In this document: piece by piece, positions 1-9,228 of the stretch
How positions within the stretch are numbered: the first letter of the stretch is position 1
Layout: each line of letters begins with the position of its first letter
Source of the DNA: CAZWCX01 sp964632945
Lineage (GTDB): Bacteria > Planctomycetota > MHYJ01 > WSZJ01 > CAZWCX01
Length of the DNA stretch: 64,000 nucleotides
Direction: 5' to 3'
Assembly: GCA_964632945.1 (NCBI GenBank)
Contig: CAZWCX010000008.1
Span: 43,560 to 107,559 of the forward strand
Notes under the pieces: model-generated
Database searches by the model: none
Told to the model about the DNA's origin: nothing
Seen by the model: only the letters and a program-made list of their open reading frames with translations
Translations under genes and position numbers: made by a program

Positions 1-1404
1 CTGGCGCTGGGCGCGCTCCTGGTGCGCCGGACCTGCGACGATCCGGGGGGGCAGGGCCGTCCGGAGCACCTGCGGATGCTCGCCCTGCTTTCCGCCGGCG
101 CCTACACCGCCGGCTTCCTGGTCGTCCCGGGTCTCGCCGAGTGCTGCGTCCGGTTCGGTCCGGCCGCCGGCTTGCCCTTGATCGGCGCCGCCGCGGCCCT
201 GATGGGCGCGATCCTCCCCCTGGTCGCCCACTTCGCCATCCCGCCGGATGCGCAGTCGGGCGACCGCCTGTCCCGGCTCTACCTGGCGAACATCCTCGGA
301 TCGGCCGCGGGATCCTGGCTGACGGGGTTCTTCTGGATGGACGCCTGGCCGATGGCGTCGATCGTCCCCGCGCTCGGCGGGCTCGGGCTCGCCGCCACCG
401 CCGGGATCCTCGCGCTCGCGCGACTGTCCCGGCCCGCCCTCGCAACCTCGATTCTCGGTCTCGCCCTGGTCGGGGCGGCTCTGGCCGGCGCCTCTCCCGT
501 CCTCTTTCGCGGCCTGTACGAAAAGCTGCTGCTCGGACCCGAGTATCGGCCCGAGTTCCGATTCGCCCACGTGCGCGAGAATCGCAGCGGCGTGATCGCG
601 GTCACCGATACCGGCGTGGTCTTCGGAGGAGGCGTGTACGACGGTCGCGTTTCCGTCGATCTGGTCGAAGACGTCAACCAGATATTTCGCGCGTTCGCCG
701 TGGCGGCGCTGCACCCCCGGCCGCGAGAGGTGCTCATGATCGGCCTCTCCATGGGGGCCTGGACCCAGGTGATCGCGCACCTTCCCGGAGTGGAACGGGT
801 AACGGTGCTGGAGATCAATCCCGGCTACTTCGACCTGATTCCGCGGTATCCGGCGGTCGCGGGGATCCTGCGCCATCCGAGGATCGAGTTCGTGGTGGAC
901 GACGCCCGCCGCTGGCTGGTGCGCAATCCCGGGCGGACGTTCGACGTCGTCCTCGCCAACGGCACCGTCCACTGGCGGGGCCACGCCACCCACCTGCTCT
1001 CGCGCGAATTCCTCGCACTGGTCCGCGCCCGGCTGCGGCCCTCCGGCTTCTACTACTTCAACACGACCTGGTCGCCGGACGTGTTCCGGACCGCGTTCGA
1101 AGTATTCCCGCACGGCTGTCGCGTGAACAGCTTCCTGGCCGTGGGCGACTCCCCCGTGGTCCCGGACCGGGACCGCTGGCGCGCGGTCCTCGAGGGGATG
1201 ACGATCGAGTCGCGCCCGGTGCTGGACCCGGCGGTCCCCGCCCACCGCGCCCGCCTGGAGGGACTCCTGGCGATGATCGGAGATGGGGCATCGACCGAGC
1301 CGATGGCGTTTCAAACGCGGGAGAGCCTGCTGCGCGGGCTCGAATCGGCGACCGTGATCACCGACGACAACATGTGGGCGGAGTGGCACCCGACGCTGCG
1401 GTGA
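1..1404 (+). CDS. Membrane-anchored spermidine-synthase-like protein (5' end outside window)
   Basis: The frame is open from base 1, so the gene begins upstream. The visible first third is hydrophobic with several likely membrane segments (for example GLPLIGAAAALMG and ASIVPALGGLGLAATAG). The rest has the Rossmann methyltransferase fold of spermidine synthase-like proteins: LMIGLSMGAWTQVIA as nucleotide-binding loop, VTVLEINPGYF with the acidic residue ending strand 2, and VVDDARRWL followed by DVVLANGTVHW. Membrane-fused proteins of this type are widespread, and few are proven to make polyamines, so the substrate is unknown. A second protein of the same architecture lies at 58478-60571. It converges on the hybrid kinase at 1466. 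The fold is clear; the enzymatic role is not. Confidence 0.75.
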   Translation: MALGALLVRRTCDDPGGQGRPEHLRMLALLSAGAYTAGFLVVPGLAECCVRFGPAAGLPLIGAAAALMGAILPLVAHFAIPPDAQSGDRLSRLYLANILGSAAGSWLTGFFWMDAWPMASIVPALGGLGLAATAGILALARLSRPALATSILGLALVGAALAGASPVLFRGLYEKLLLGPEYRPEFRFAHVRENRSGVIAVTDTGVVFGGGVYDGRVSVDLVEDVNQIFRAFAVAALHPRPREVLMIGLSMGAWTQVIAHLPGVERVTVLEINPGYFDLIPRYPAVAGILRHPRIEFVVDDARRWLVRNPGRTFDVVLANGTVHWRGHATHLLSREFLALVRARLRPSGFYYFNTTWSPDVFRTAFEVFPHGCRVNSFLAVGDSPVVPDRDRWRAVLEGMTIESRPVLDPAVPAHRARLEGLLAMIGDGASTEPMAFQTRESLLRGLESATVITDDNMWAEWHPTLR

Positions 1405-1465
1405 TGCAGGCGAAGATTCGGCGGCCTCGACCGAACCCGGGTCATCGATCCGCGGGGAGCGCAGG

Positions 1466-3394
1466 TCACTCCGCCGGGCGTGGGCCGTCGAGCAGTTCGC
1501 GCACCGTTCGCAGGAGATCCTCGATCGAGAACGGTTTTTGCAGGAAGACATGGCGCGGGCCGGCCGATCCGGGCGGCAGCCTGCGTTCGTCGGAGTAGCC
1601 GGAGACGAGCAGCACTTTCGCCTGCGGGTGGCGGGACAGCAGGCTCGTGAGCAATTCCTCCCCGGACAGGCCGGGCAGGACCGAATCCGACACAATCAGG
1701 TGGATGGTTCCGGAGTGGCCTTCCGCCACCTGCAGGGCCTGATGTCCGTCGATCGCCTCCAGGACCGTGTAGCCCTGGGAGGTAAGAACGGTGGCGCAAA
1801 ACGCGAGCACCGCTGCCTCGTCCTCGACGATGAGGATCGTCTCGTTAGCCTGGACCGAGACGGCGGCGACCGCCGGATCGACAGCCTCCTCCAAGGAGGG
1901 CGCCGTCGCGTTCGGGAAGCAGATGCGGATTTCGGTCCCCGCGGCCGGACGACTTTCGACCTCGATCCTGCCGCCGCACTGGCGAACAATGGCCTGCACC
2001 GTGCTCAGCCCCAGGCCCGTTCCCTTGCCCGGCTCCTTGGTGGTGAAGAAAGGCTCAAACAGTCTCTTTCGCGTGGCCTCGTCCATGCCGTGCCCCGTGT
2101 CGCGAACATGGAGGCGGACGGACCCTTCCCGGAGGGTGTCCGGGTCCCCGGCGGCGGTGGAAATCGTGAGGGATCCCCCTCCGGGCATGGCATCGCGCGC
2201 GTTGACGACCAGGTTCATCACGATTTGGCCGATGTTCCCCCGGGCGGCCAGGATCCGCGGATTCGGGGCGCGCAGGTCCAGCTCCAGCCGGATGTTCTCG
2301 TGGATCAAGCGGCGGAGCATCGATTCCAGGCGTAGAATCTCCTCGTTCAGGTCGAGGACCCCCATTCGCGAGTCCTGCTTGCGGCTGAACACCAGCAACT
2401 GTTTGGTCAGCTCGGCGGCCCGCGAAGCGGCCTCCTGGATCGGGCGAAGCAGCGCGAGGGGGGAATCTCCCGGGGCGAGTTTCGCGGCGAGCAGATCGGC
2501 GTAGCCGGTGATCACCGTGAGGAGGTTGTTGAAGTCGTGGGCCACGCCCCCCGCCAACCGACCCACGCACTCCATCTTTTGACTCTGGAGCAGGGCCTCA
2601 TGCAGCCGGCGCTGCTCACTGACGTCCAGGATCGCCCCCCGCATGGTCCGGGAGCCGACGTGATATCGACCCACCTCCAGGACCCAGCGGACTCCTTGTT
2701 GCGGGTGCCGCCAGCGGTATTGGAGGGACCACTCCGTGCGCTCGCCGGCCGCGATCTCCGCGTGGATTCGTTGGACTTCACTCCGATCATCCGGGTCCAT
2801 GTAATCGAGCCAGCATTCCCGCGACACCCGCCCGCCCGACTTCAGATCCAGTTCCCCGGCAAAGTCGCCGCCGAGCCAGGTCGGCAGGACCGAGCCGTCG
2901 GGCGTGAGGACGCTCTCGTACACGCAGACCGGGAGCCCGTGCAGCGCCGTCTCGAACCTCTCATACGCGCGTCGGGCCGCCTCCTGTTCCACCAGGTAGC
3001 GTTCGAGTCCACGAAGGCGGGAAAGTTCCGCCAGACCCCGGATCTTGCAGGCCACCTCGAGGCGGTCCAGGGGCTTGGTGAGAAAGTCGATGGCCCCACG
3101 CTTCAGCGCCTCGCCGCGGGCTTCCCGGCTGTCGTCCGCCGTAACCACCACGACCGGGAGACCGGGGAGTCGCCCGCTCGCCTGCAACGCCGCGAGGACG
3201 GTCATGCCGTCCGCGCCCGGCATGTGAAGATCCAGAAGCACGACGTCGGGTTGGTCCCGATCGAGGATCCGCAGCGCCTCGTCGCCCCCCTCCGCCATCA
3301 GCGGGACGCATCCCTCATGGATCACGAGGTCGTGGAGCAAGCGTCGATTGGCAGGTTCATCGTCGACAATGAGGATTCGAGGCGAATGCTTCAT
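1466..3394 (-). CDS. Hybrid sensor histidine kinase (REC-PAS-HisKA-HATPase-REC)
   Basis: Soluble 642-residue phosphorelay kinase. An N-terminal receiver (about 1-125; VDDEPANRRL, VLLDLHMP) precedes a PAS region (about 150-275) ending DVSEQRRLHEA. The dimerisation domain has VAHDFNNLL with the phospho-accepting His near residue 286. The ATPase domain (about 388-490) has the N box NLVVNARDAM and the G boxes DTGHGMD and GTGLGLS. A second receiver (about 515-637; VEDEAAVLAF, VSDSVLPGLSG) ends the protein. I chose the ATG at 3394, which begins MKHSPRILIVDDE behind GGGAGA; a longer upstream frame is only antisense overlap. The single-receiver gene ends 14 bases upstream, so the two are probably cotranscribed. 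No membrane segment is seen, so it senses a cytoplasmic cue or is switched by its own N-terminal receiver. Confidence 0.9.
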   Translation of the reverse strand: MKHSPRILIVDDEPANRRLLHDLVIHEGCVPLMAEGGDEALRILDRDQPDVVLLDLHMPGADGMTVLAALQASGRLPGLPVVVVTADDSREARGEALKRGAIDFLTKPLDRLEVACKIRGLAELSRLRGLERYLVEQEAARRAYERFETALHGLPVCVYESVLTPDGSVLPTWLGGDFAGELDLKSGGRVSRECWLDYMDPDDRSEVQRIHAEIAAGERTEWSLQYRWRHPQQGVRWVLEVGRYHVGSRTMRGAILDVSEQRRLHEALLQSQKMECVGRLAGGVAHDFNNLLTVITGYADLLAAKLAPGDSPLALLRPIQEAASRAAELTKQLLVFSRKQDSRMGVLDLNEEILRLESMLRRLIHENIRLELDLRAPNPRILAARGNIGQIVMNLVVNARDAMPGGGSLTISTAAGDPDTLREGSVRLHVRDTGHGMDEATRKRLFEPFFTTKEPGKGTGLGLSTVQAIVRQCGGRIEVESRPAAGTEIRICFPNATAPSLEEAVDPAVAAVSVQANETILIVEDEAAVLAFCATVLTSQGYTVLEAIDGHQALQVAEGHSGTIHLIVSDSVLPGLSGEELLTSLLSRHPQAKVLLVSGYSDERRLPPGSAGPRHVFLQKPFSIEDLLRTVRELLDGPRPAE

Positions 3395-3408
3395 GAAAGT
3401 CTCCCGAC

Positions 3409-3789
3409 TTATCGCGAAGGGCTCGCGCCCGCGAGCAGGTGGGATACCGTGGACAGCAGTTCCTTGTAGGCGATCGGCTTGGCGATGTAGCCGTTGCATC
3501 CCGCGTCGAGCACGCGCTGTCGGTCGCCCTGCATGGCATGCGCGGTCACGGCGAGGATCGGGATCGAGACGGTCTTGGGGTCGCCGCGGAGCAGACGGGT
3601 GGCGGTGAGGCCGTCCGTGCCGGGCAGCTGGATGTCCATGACCACGAGATCGAAGGGTCCCGAGCGCGCGAGGGAAATCCCGTCGTCGGCAGTCACCACC
3701 TCGTGAACTTCGTACCCGGCCCACCGCAGAATGTCGCCGATCAGTCGGCGATTGGCGGGGTTGTCTTCGACCAGCAGGATGCGCGCCAT
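3409..3789 (-). CDS. Single-domain response regulator (CheY-like receiver)
   Basis: A 126-residue stand-alone receiver with no output domain. It has the acidic pocket (LLVEDNPANRRLI), the phospho-acceptor in VVMDIQLPGTDG, the Thr of VTAHAM and the Lys of IAKPI, so it should be phosphorylatable. Such proteins act as phosphate shuttles or allosteric partners of hybrid kinases. The ATG at 3789 is preceded by GGGAGAA. The gene lies between the large hybrid kinase (start 8058, ending 3919) and the smaller one (start 3394). With the three genes in a row on the minus strand, it could carry phosphate from one kinase to the other; that role is inference. Confidence 0.88.
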   Translation of the reverse strand: MARILLVEDNPANRRLIGDILRWAGYEVHEVVTADDGISLARSGPFDLVVMDIQLPGTDGLTATRLLRGDPKTVSIPILAVTAHAMQGDRQRVLDAGCNGYIAKPIAYKELLSTVSHLLAGASPSR

Positions 3790-3918
3790 CCGATTCTCCC
3801 GTTCTCGTGATCCCGCGTCAGGGAAGGGGACGCGACGTGTTGCGCCCGGACTACCGGGCTTGATCGTCCGACCCATGGGCGCGGGGCCGCCGGTGTTCCC
3901 GCGAGACGTGCGCGGCCA

Positions 3919-6900
3919 TCATTCCCGAGCCGGGGCCGGAGGCGCACGTCCGAGCAGCATTCGCACCTTCTCGAGGAGCGGGCCGCGACCGGTGTCCGCC
4001 TTGAAAAACACGGCCTGCGCCTGACGTTCGAGAGTCTCCTTGTCGGCGGAGGAAAGGTCCCGGGCGGTCAGGATCACGACGGACAGGTCGCGGGTGGCCG
4101 GTTGCGAGCGGAGTCGGGCCAGCACCTCGAATCCGCTCATCCCCGGCATGTTCAGGTCGAGGAGGACGAGATCCGGCGCCCGGACATTGATCTGGTCCAG
4201 CGCCTCGCGGCCGCTCAGGACGCTGGCCACTTCGTACGATTCGCCGGCGAAGTACGACGAGACGATCCGGACGGCCCTGGGATCGTCATCGACCAGGAGC
4301 ACGTAGGGGGTCTTGGGCGGCGACCCGCCCAGGAGCCGACGCACGGTGTCCAGGAGGTCGTTCCGGCGAATGGGCTTCTGAAGCACCGCGTGGGCGCCGC
4401 TCGCCAGCGCGCGCTCCGGGTGCTCCGCCCCCGAGACCACGAGCACGGGGGTGCCGCGCAGTCCGGGGCGCTCCCCGAAGGTCATGAGGAGTTCCAGGCC
4501 GCCGAGGCCCGGAAGATTGAGATCCAGGGCAATGAGATCGGGCGTGGACGACTCGATCGCCACCAGCGCTTCCTCGCCGTCGGCGGCGAGGCTCACGTCA
4601 TACCCTTCATGCTCCAGGTAGAGGCGCAGGAGGTCCCGTGCGCTCGGATCGTCCTCGACCACGAGAATGCGCCGGCGGCAGGGCGGGCCCTGGACCGGAG
4701 CGGGCGGGCCCTCCGGGGCGCGCTTTGCGCTCCGGGCACGGGTGGCAATCGCGCGCCGGACGACGTGGAGGAATGCGCGCTCCTGAAACTCCCCCTTGCT
4801 GAAGACGCCGGCCACCGACTTCGCCAGGATCTCCTTCTCTTCGGCGTTCAGTTCCTTGGCCGTGAGCACGATGACCGGGAGGTCGGCCGTTTTCGGGTCG
4901 CCGCGAATCGCGGCCAAGACGTCGAACCCGGACACCTCGGGCATCATCAGGTCCAGAATCATGGCGTCCATGGACTGGTCCCGCAGGGCGGCCAGCGCAT
5001 CCTGTCCCCCGTACGCGCGCAGGACCACGATCCCCTTCTGCTCGAGCCGCTTCGCCACGTGCTCCACGGAACGGGGGTCGTCATCGACCACCAGGATTCG
5101 CGAGGGGGACCCGTTCGTCGGGGGCGCCAGCCCCAGCGACTCCACGGTCCGGAGCAGTTCTTCCCCGGCTACGGGTTTCTGCACGACCTCCACGGCGCCG
5201 AGCGCGATCCCGCGCTGGCGGTCGGCCACGATGGAGACGACGATCACCGGGACCCCCGACGCGGCAGGCGACTGCTTGATCCGGTGCAGGAGGTCCCATC
5301 CCCCGTGCTCCCCGCCGAAGATGATGTCCAGCAGGACCGCGTCGGGGGGGCGCTCCCGGATCTTCCGCCAGGCTTCGTCGCAGGTCCCCGCCTCCTCCAC
5401 CGCGTATCCGGCGCTCTCGAGCCAGCGTCGGGCCAGGACCACCGCTGCCGGGTCATCCTCGACGACGAGGATCCGCGCCTGATTCGGATCGCAAGGGAGA
5501 GGAGGCGTGCCGGGCATGGGCGACCCGGGTGGACGGTCGATCTTCGCATCGGTCCGGACCGCCGGAAGCCGGACCCAGAACCGGCTCCCGCGCCCCAATT
5601 CGCTTTCGACGCCGACGGTGCCGCCGTGCAGCTCGACCAACCGCTTCACCATGACGAGCCCGAGTCCGGTGCCCTCGTACTTCCGGTCGATGCCGCCGTC
5701 GAGTTGTTCAAACGGCTGAAACAGCCGATCCAGATCTCCGGCCGCGATGCCGATTCCGCTATCCCGCACGGAAATCTCCACCTCGCCGTCCGCCGCGGCG
5801 GCTTCGATGAGGACGGTTCCCCCCTTCGGCGTGAATTTCACCGCGTTCGACAACAAGTTGTAGACGACTTGACGCAGCCTCCGCCCGTCGGCCGGAATCG
5901 AGTCGAGTCCGGACGCAACGTGGATGGACATGGAAACCTCACCTCGCGCCGCGCGGTCCTTCACGATCGTGAGCGCATGGTCGAGGAGGGCGGCGAGATC
6001 GACTTCCTCCAGTTCCAGTTCCATCTTGCCCGCCTCGATCTTCGACAGGTCGAGGATGTCGTTGATCAGGGAGAGCAGGTGCCGGCCGCTCGAGTGGATT
6101 TCCGAAGTGTACTCGAGTTGCGGCGCCGACAACGGCCCCAGCATTCCGTCCTTGAGGACCTCGCTGAACCCGATGATGGCATTCAGCGGCGTGCGCAATT
6201 CATGCGACATGCTCGCCAGGAACTCGGACTTCAGGCGATTGGCCTTGGCGAGTTCCTCGTTCTGACTTTCGATCCGGCGCGCCCGCTCGTTCAGTTGTGA
6301 GGACAGGTCCTTGAGTTCCCGGAACTGTCGGTTGGCATGCAGCCCCACGGCGATCTGGCCGGCGATCTGGGTCAGCCATGAGCGCTCGCGTTCCATCAGG
6401 CGCTCCTGCGCGGCGCCGGCGATCACACCGAAGAGGCTTTCCCGGTAGAGGAGGGGGACGGCGAAGAGGGAGACCGGTTCGACGACGCCGAGTCCGGTCT
6501 CGAGCCGGAACGTGGCTTCCCCGGGCGCGTCCGCATGGATGGCCGCTCGTCGCGCCGCCGCGGCGCCGACCATCCCCTGGCCGATCCGGAACATCCGGCT
6601 CCCATGGTCCGCGCCGAGGGCGAGACCGGCGGCCAGGACCAGCCCTCCCTGCCACTCGTCGTAGTCGTAGAAGGCCAGCGGGCGATACCCGGATTCCTCC
6701 TCCAGGATGCGCAGGATTTCCCCCCGCGGGTCTGCGGAATCGTCCTGACGGGTCATGGCCATCATCAGCCGGGAGTTGATCCGGTCGATGCGCGCCGCGA
6801 TCTCGATCGCCCGGCCGCGCTCCGCCAGGGCGACTTCGGTGCGCTTGCGTTCGGTGGTGTCACGAATGATCGCGTTGAAGACCCGTTCCGTACCCGTGAC

Positions 6901-8058
6901 GCTCTCGCTGACGGAGAGGTCGATGTCGAATTCGGTCCCGTCCTTCTTCCGTCCCCTGGCCTCGCGAACCGTGCCGATGATCTTCCGCGTTCCCGTCTCC
7001 CGGTAGCGGTCCAGGTATCCGTCATGTTCGGAGCGGAACGGCTCGGGCATGAGGATCTTGACGTTCCGGCCCATCACCTCCTCGGCCGCGTAGCCGAACA
7101 TCTTCTCGGCCCCACGGCTGAACTGTCGGATGCCCTGACTCCGCCCGTCGATCGACACGATCGCGTCCGGGGCGCTGTCGAGGAAGGCCTGGTGGCGGGC
7201 GTTGATCGCCCGCAGCTCGGCCGTCCGCTCCTGCACGGTCTCCTCCAGGCCGGAAACGGCCCGGGATACGGCGGCGGCCATGACGTTGAACCGGTCGGCG
7301 AGCAGTCCGAGTTCGTTCATCGCCTCGATGCGGGTTCGGATGGAATAGTTCCCCGCGGCGATCGCGGCGGTGTCCTCCATCAGCGTGCGGGTGGGGATCA
7401 GAATCCGCCGCCTCACATACAGGATGGAGAGCCCCATCGCCAGGAGCGCGACGGCCGTCAGAACGAGGCGCGCGAAGAGGAACGCGGTGCGGCCCCGCGA
7501 CAATCGATTCCCCATCGCGGCGACTCCCGCGGTCAAGTCGACCTCCGCGACCTCGTGGGCGAGTCGATCGAAGTCGCCCTGACTGCGGTCGAGGTCGGCC
7601 GGGGCGGTTGCGAAGATCGAGTGCAGGCGCGGATGGATCTCCTCCTGCCACCTCTTCCGCACCGCCTCGAGCCCCGCCCTCGAATCGCCGTCCGCGAGAC
7701 CCTCCAGTTCGTACGTCCGGCTGCCGTTCAGCAATGCGTCGAGGATCTCGTCGAAGCGGATCGTCTCCAGGCGCGCCTGCCCCAGGAACGACTCGCGCTG
7801 CGGAGACTCCCGCGTGGCCGCCAGCGTCAGGAGGTGGGCGATCTTGACCAGGCGCATCCGCTGTGATCCGGCCAGGTCGATCGCACGCTCCACTCCTTCG
7901 GTTTCCCCGGCAAACCAGAATCCGCTCGCGATGAACCCGGCCAGCGCGAGCGTGACCGCCGAGAACGCAATCGTCAGAGAGCGGACGAGCGGGACGAAGC
8001 GACGGAGTGGCGCGGAGTCGCCGATCTCGTCCTGATGGGGAAGTTTCTGCTCGGACAT
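3919..8058 (-). CDS. Membrane hybrid histidine kinase with four C-terminal receiver domains
   Basis: 1379 residues. Two membrane helices (about 26-50 and 193-213) enclose a periplasmic domain resembling the PilJ-type sensor (RAIDLAGSQRMRLVKIAHLL). HAMP follows (about 214-270), then PAS (about 286-402; RDTTERKRTEV at its end), GAF (about 436-570), HisKA (MSHELRTPLNAIIGF, His near 618), HATPase (about 700-806; GTGLGLVMVKR) and four receivers at about 856-970, 986-1104, 1126-1243 and 1249-1370. Each receiver keeps an acidic pocket and an acceptor Asp (LLDIIFGG, LDLMMPEVSG, LDLNLPGLGG, LDLNMPGMSG). The ATG at 8058 gives MSEQKLPHQ; a GTG at 8106 would add 16 residues. Four fused receivers are unusual; one or two is common. 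No DNA-binding output is attached, so the output must be a separate protein. Confidence 0.9.
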   Translation of the reverse strand: MSEQKLPHQDEIGDSAPLRRFVPLVRSLTIAFSAVTLALAGFIASGFWFAGETEGVERAIDLAGSQRMRLVKIAHLLTLAATRESPQRESFLGQARLETIRFDEILDALLNGSRTYELEGLADGDSRAGLEAVRKRWQEEIHPRLHSIFATAPADLDRSQGDFDRLAHEVAEVDLTAGVAAMGNRLSRGRTAFLFARLVLTAVALLAMGLSILYVRRRILIPTRTLMEDTAAIAAGNYSIRTRIEAMNELGLLADRFNVMAAAVSRAVSGLEETVQERTAELRAINARHQAFLDSAPDAIVSIDGRSQGIRQFSRGAEKMFGYAAEEVMGRNVKILMPEPFRSEHDGYLDRYRETGTRKIIGTVREARGRKKDGTEFDIDLSVSESVTGTERVFNAIIRDTTERKRTEVALAERGRAIEIAARIDRINSRLMMAMTRQDDSADPRGEILRILEEESGYRPLAFYDYDEWQGGLVLAAGLALGADHGSRMFRIGQGMVGAAAARRAAIHADAPGEATFRLETGLGVVEPVSLFAVPLLYRESLFGVIAGAAQERLMERERSWLTQIAGQIAVGLHANRQFRELKDLSSQLNERARRIESQNEELAKANRLKSEFLASMSHELRTPLNAIIGFSEVLKDGMLGPLSAPQLEYTSEIHSSGRHLLSLINDILDLSKIEAGKMELELEEVDLAALLDHALTIVKDRAARGEVSMSIHVASGLDSIPADGRRLRQVVYNLLSNAVKFTPKGGTVLIEAAAADGEVEISVRDSGIGIAAGDLDRLFQPFEQLDGGIDRKYEGTGLGLVMVKRLVELHGGTVGVESELGRGSRFWVRLPAVRTDAKIDRPPGSPMPGTPPLPCDPNQARILVVEDDPAAVVLARRWLESAGYAVEEAGTCDEAWRKIRERPPDAVLLDIIFGGEHGGWDLLHRIKQSPAASGVPVIVVSIVADRQRGIALGAVEVVQKPVAGEELLRTVESLGLAPPTNGSPSRILVVDDDPRSVEHVAKRLEQKGIVVLRAYGGQDALAALRDQSMDAMILDLMMPEVSGFDVLAAIRGDPKTADLPVIVLTAKELNAEEKEILAKSVAGVFSKGEFQERAFLHVVRRAIATRARSAKRAPEGPPAPVQGPPCRRRILVVEDDPSARDLLRLYLEHEGYDVSLAADGEEALVAIESSTPDLIALDLNLPGLGGLELLMTFGERPGLRGTPVLVVSGAEHPERALASGAHAVLQKPIRRNDLLDTVRRLLGGSPPKTPYVLLVDDDPRAVRIVSSYFAGESYEVASVLSGREALDQINVRAPDLVLLDLNMPGMSGFEVLARLRSQPATRDLSVVILTARDLSSADKETLERQAQAVFFKADTGRGPLLEKVRMLLGRAPPAPARE

Positions 8059-8445
8059 AGGGGAAACTCTCTGCTCGGGGGGGGCGGGCCAACTTCGCGG
8101 GTCCACTCCCGGGTCCGGGGCTCGATAGACTTCGCAGACAAGCTAACGTCCATGGAACAGGGCTGTCCATCAGGGGTTTGCTGACCTCTCGGGTCGGCGC
8201 GAGGGATCGGGGGAGGGGAGCGGGGAGCCGCCGCCTGCAGGCGGATGAGAGGTTTTCCCCTGCGGCCGCGGCCCGCCGGATCTTTCCTTCCCGCCGTTCC
8301 TGGAGGCGTTGCCGGGCGCGGCGAGACCCCCCCAATGAACCGCGCGGTGAGGCCACAGCGGCGGGCCGGATTTTCGTCCCGTAAGGAAACTCCCGATGCA
8401 AGGCCGGCTTCGCATTTGCTATCTAGATGCCGGTAGGAGGCTGCG
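8059..8445. other. Divergent intergenic region between hybrid kinase and LuxR regulator
   Basis: 387 bases separate the two divergent starts. It must hold promoters for both genes, but I could not assign a convincing -35/-10 pair on either strand. It contains the perfect 14-base palindrome listed separately and, at its right edge, the strong ribosome-binding site AGGAGG (8435-8440) of the gene at 8446. No tRNA or small gene is evident. Confidence 0.5.
8231..8244. promoter_or_regulatory. Perfect 14-base palindrome, candidate operator
   Basis: CCGCCTGCAGGCGG is its own reverse complement. It sits in the divergent region between the four-receiver kinase and the LuxR-type regulator, about 200 bases upstream of the latter. 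LuxR/NarL-type regulators bind as dimers to such dyads, so autoregulation is possible. In GC-rich DNA chance palindromes are common, so this is tentative. Confidence 0.3.
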
Positions 8446-9129
8446 ATGGGGCTGCGGAAAGAGCCATTGGACCCACAACCCAAGGCCCGTACCGTGTCCG
8501 TGATCATCGTGTTCCATGGGCCGTTGTACGCAACGGGAGTGGCCCAGTATCTCGCCACGATTCCGGGCGTGCGCATCGTCGCCTGTGCCACGGATGGTCA
8601 GAGTGCCGTGGCCTTTGCCCGGAGCCGCAAGCCCCAGGTCATCGTCCTCGAGGAGTGCCTTCCGAAGCTGAACGGCATCGAGGCCGTGTCGCGGATCGTC
8701 CGGGTCTCCCCCCGCACCCGCGTCGTCCTGATCGTGGAGCAAGCGGACCCACCCACGATCATCCGCGCGCTGCGCGCGGGAGCCCATGCCGTCCTCGTGC
8801 GAGCCGCCGCGGTGAATGAGGTGGCGCGTGCCGTGCTCGGGGAGGGTGCCACTCCGTTTCTTTGCCGACGAATCCCGCAAGCGGTGGCACGACATTGCCT
8901 GCGGGTGGCGAAGCAGCGCCGGAATGCGACGCAGGTGCTGACCCCTCGACAAGGCGAAGTGCTCCAGATGCTCGCGGAGGGATACTCCGTGAAGGCGATT
9001 GCGTCCCTGCTTCGGATCAGCGGCAAGACGGTGGAGACGCACAAGCAGGCGATTTCGAGCCGACTGGGAATCCACGACGTGGCCGGTCTGGTGCGCTATG
9101 CCATTCGGGAGGGAATCGTGCGGCCGTAG
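8446..9129 (+). CDS. LuxR/NarL-type regulator with degenerate receiver domain
   Basis: 227 residues: a receiver-like domain (about 17-130) and a C-terminal LuxR helix-turn-helix (LTPRQGEVLQMLAEG, then GKTVETHKQAISSRLGI). The fold is recognisable but the phosphorylation chemistry is missing. The acidic pair is replaced (VDDH of the family reads VFHG), the acceptor Asp aligns with Glu in VIVLEECLP, and the conserved Lys aligns with Arg in VLVRAAA. Glu can mimic phospho-Asp, so it may be permanently active or respond to another signal. The ATG follows AGGAGG by five bases. It lies head to head with the four-receiver kinase, yet cannot be its ordinary phosphate acceptor. A canonical relative is encoded at 13991-14638. 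Confidence 0.88.
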   Translation: MGLRKEPLDPQPKARTVSVIIVFHGPLYATGVAQYLATIPGVRIVACATDGQSAVAFARSRKPQVIVLEECLPKLNGIEAVSRIVRVSPRTRVVLIVEQADPPTIIRALRAGAHAVLVRAAAVNEVARAVLGEGATPFLCRRIPQAVARHCLRVAKQRRNATQVLTPRQGEVLQMLAEGYSVKAIASLLRISGKTVETHKQAISSRLGIHDVAGLVRYAIREGIVRP

Positions 9130-9228
9130 GCCGGGCGCGGCCGACCGGTCGCGCGGTTCGCTGCGCTGCCGCTTGCGCTCCCCCCGGATTCGTGCCATCA
9201 TGCGCGCTCCCTTTCCGGAGGAGCCTGG

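Noticed and set aside
1538..2335. Long open frames antisense to the hybrid kinases and to the kinase-TPR genes
   Set aside because: They are by-products of high GC content; the opposite strand carries clear domain motifs, and these frames give no recognisable protein.
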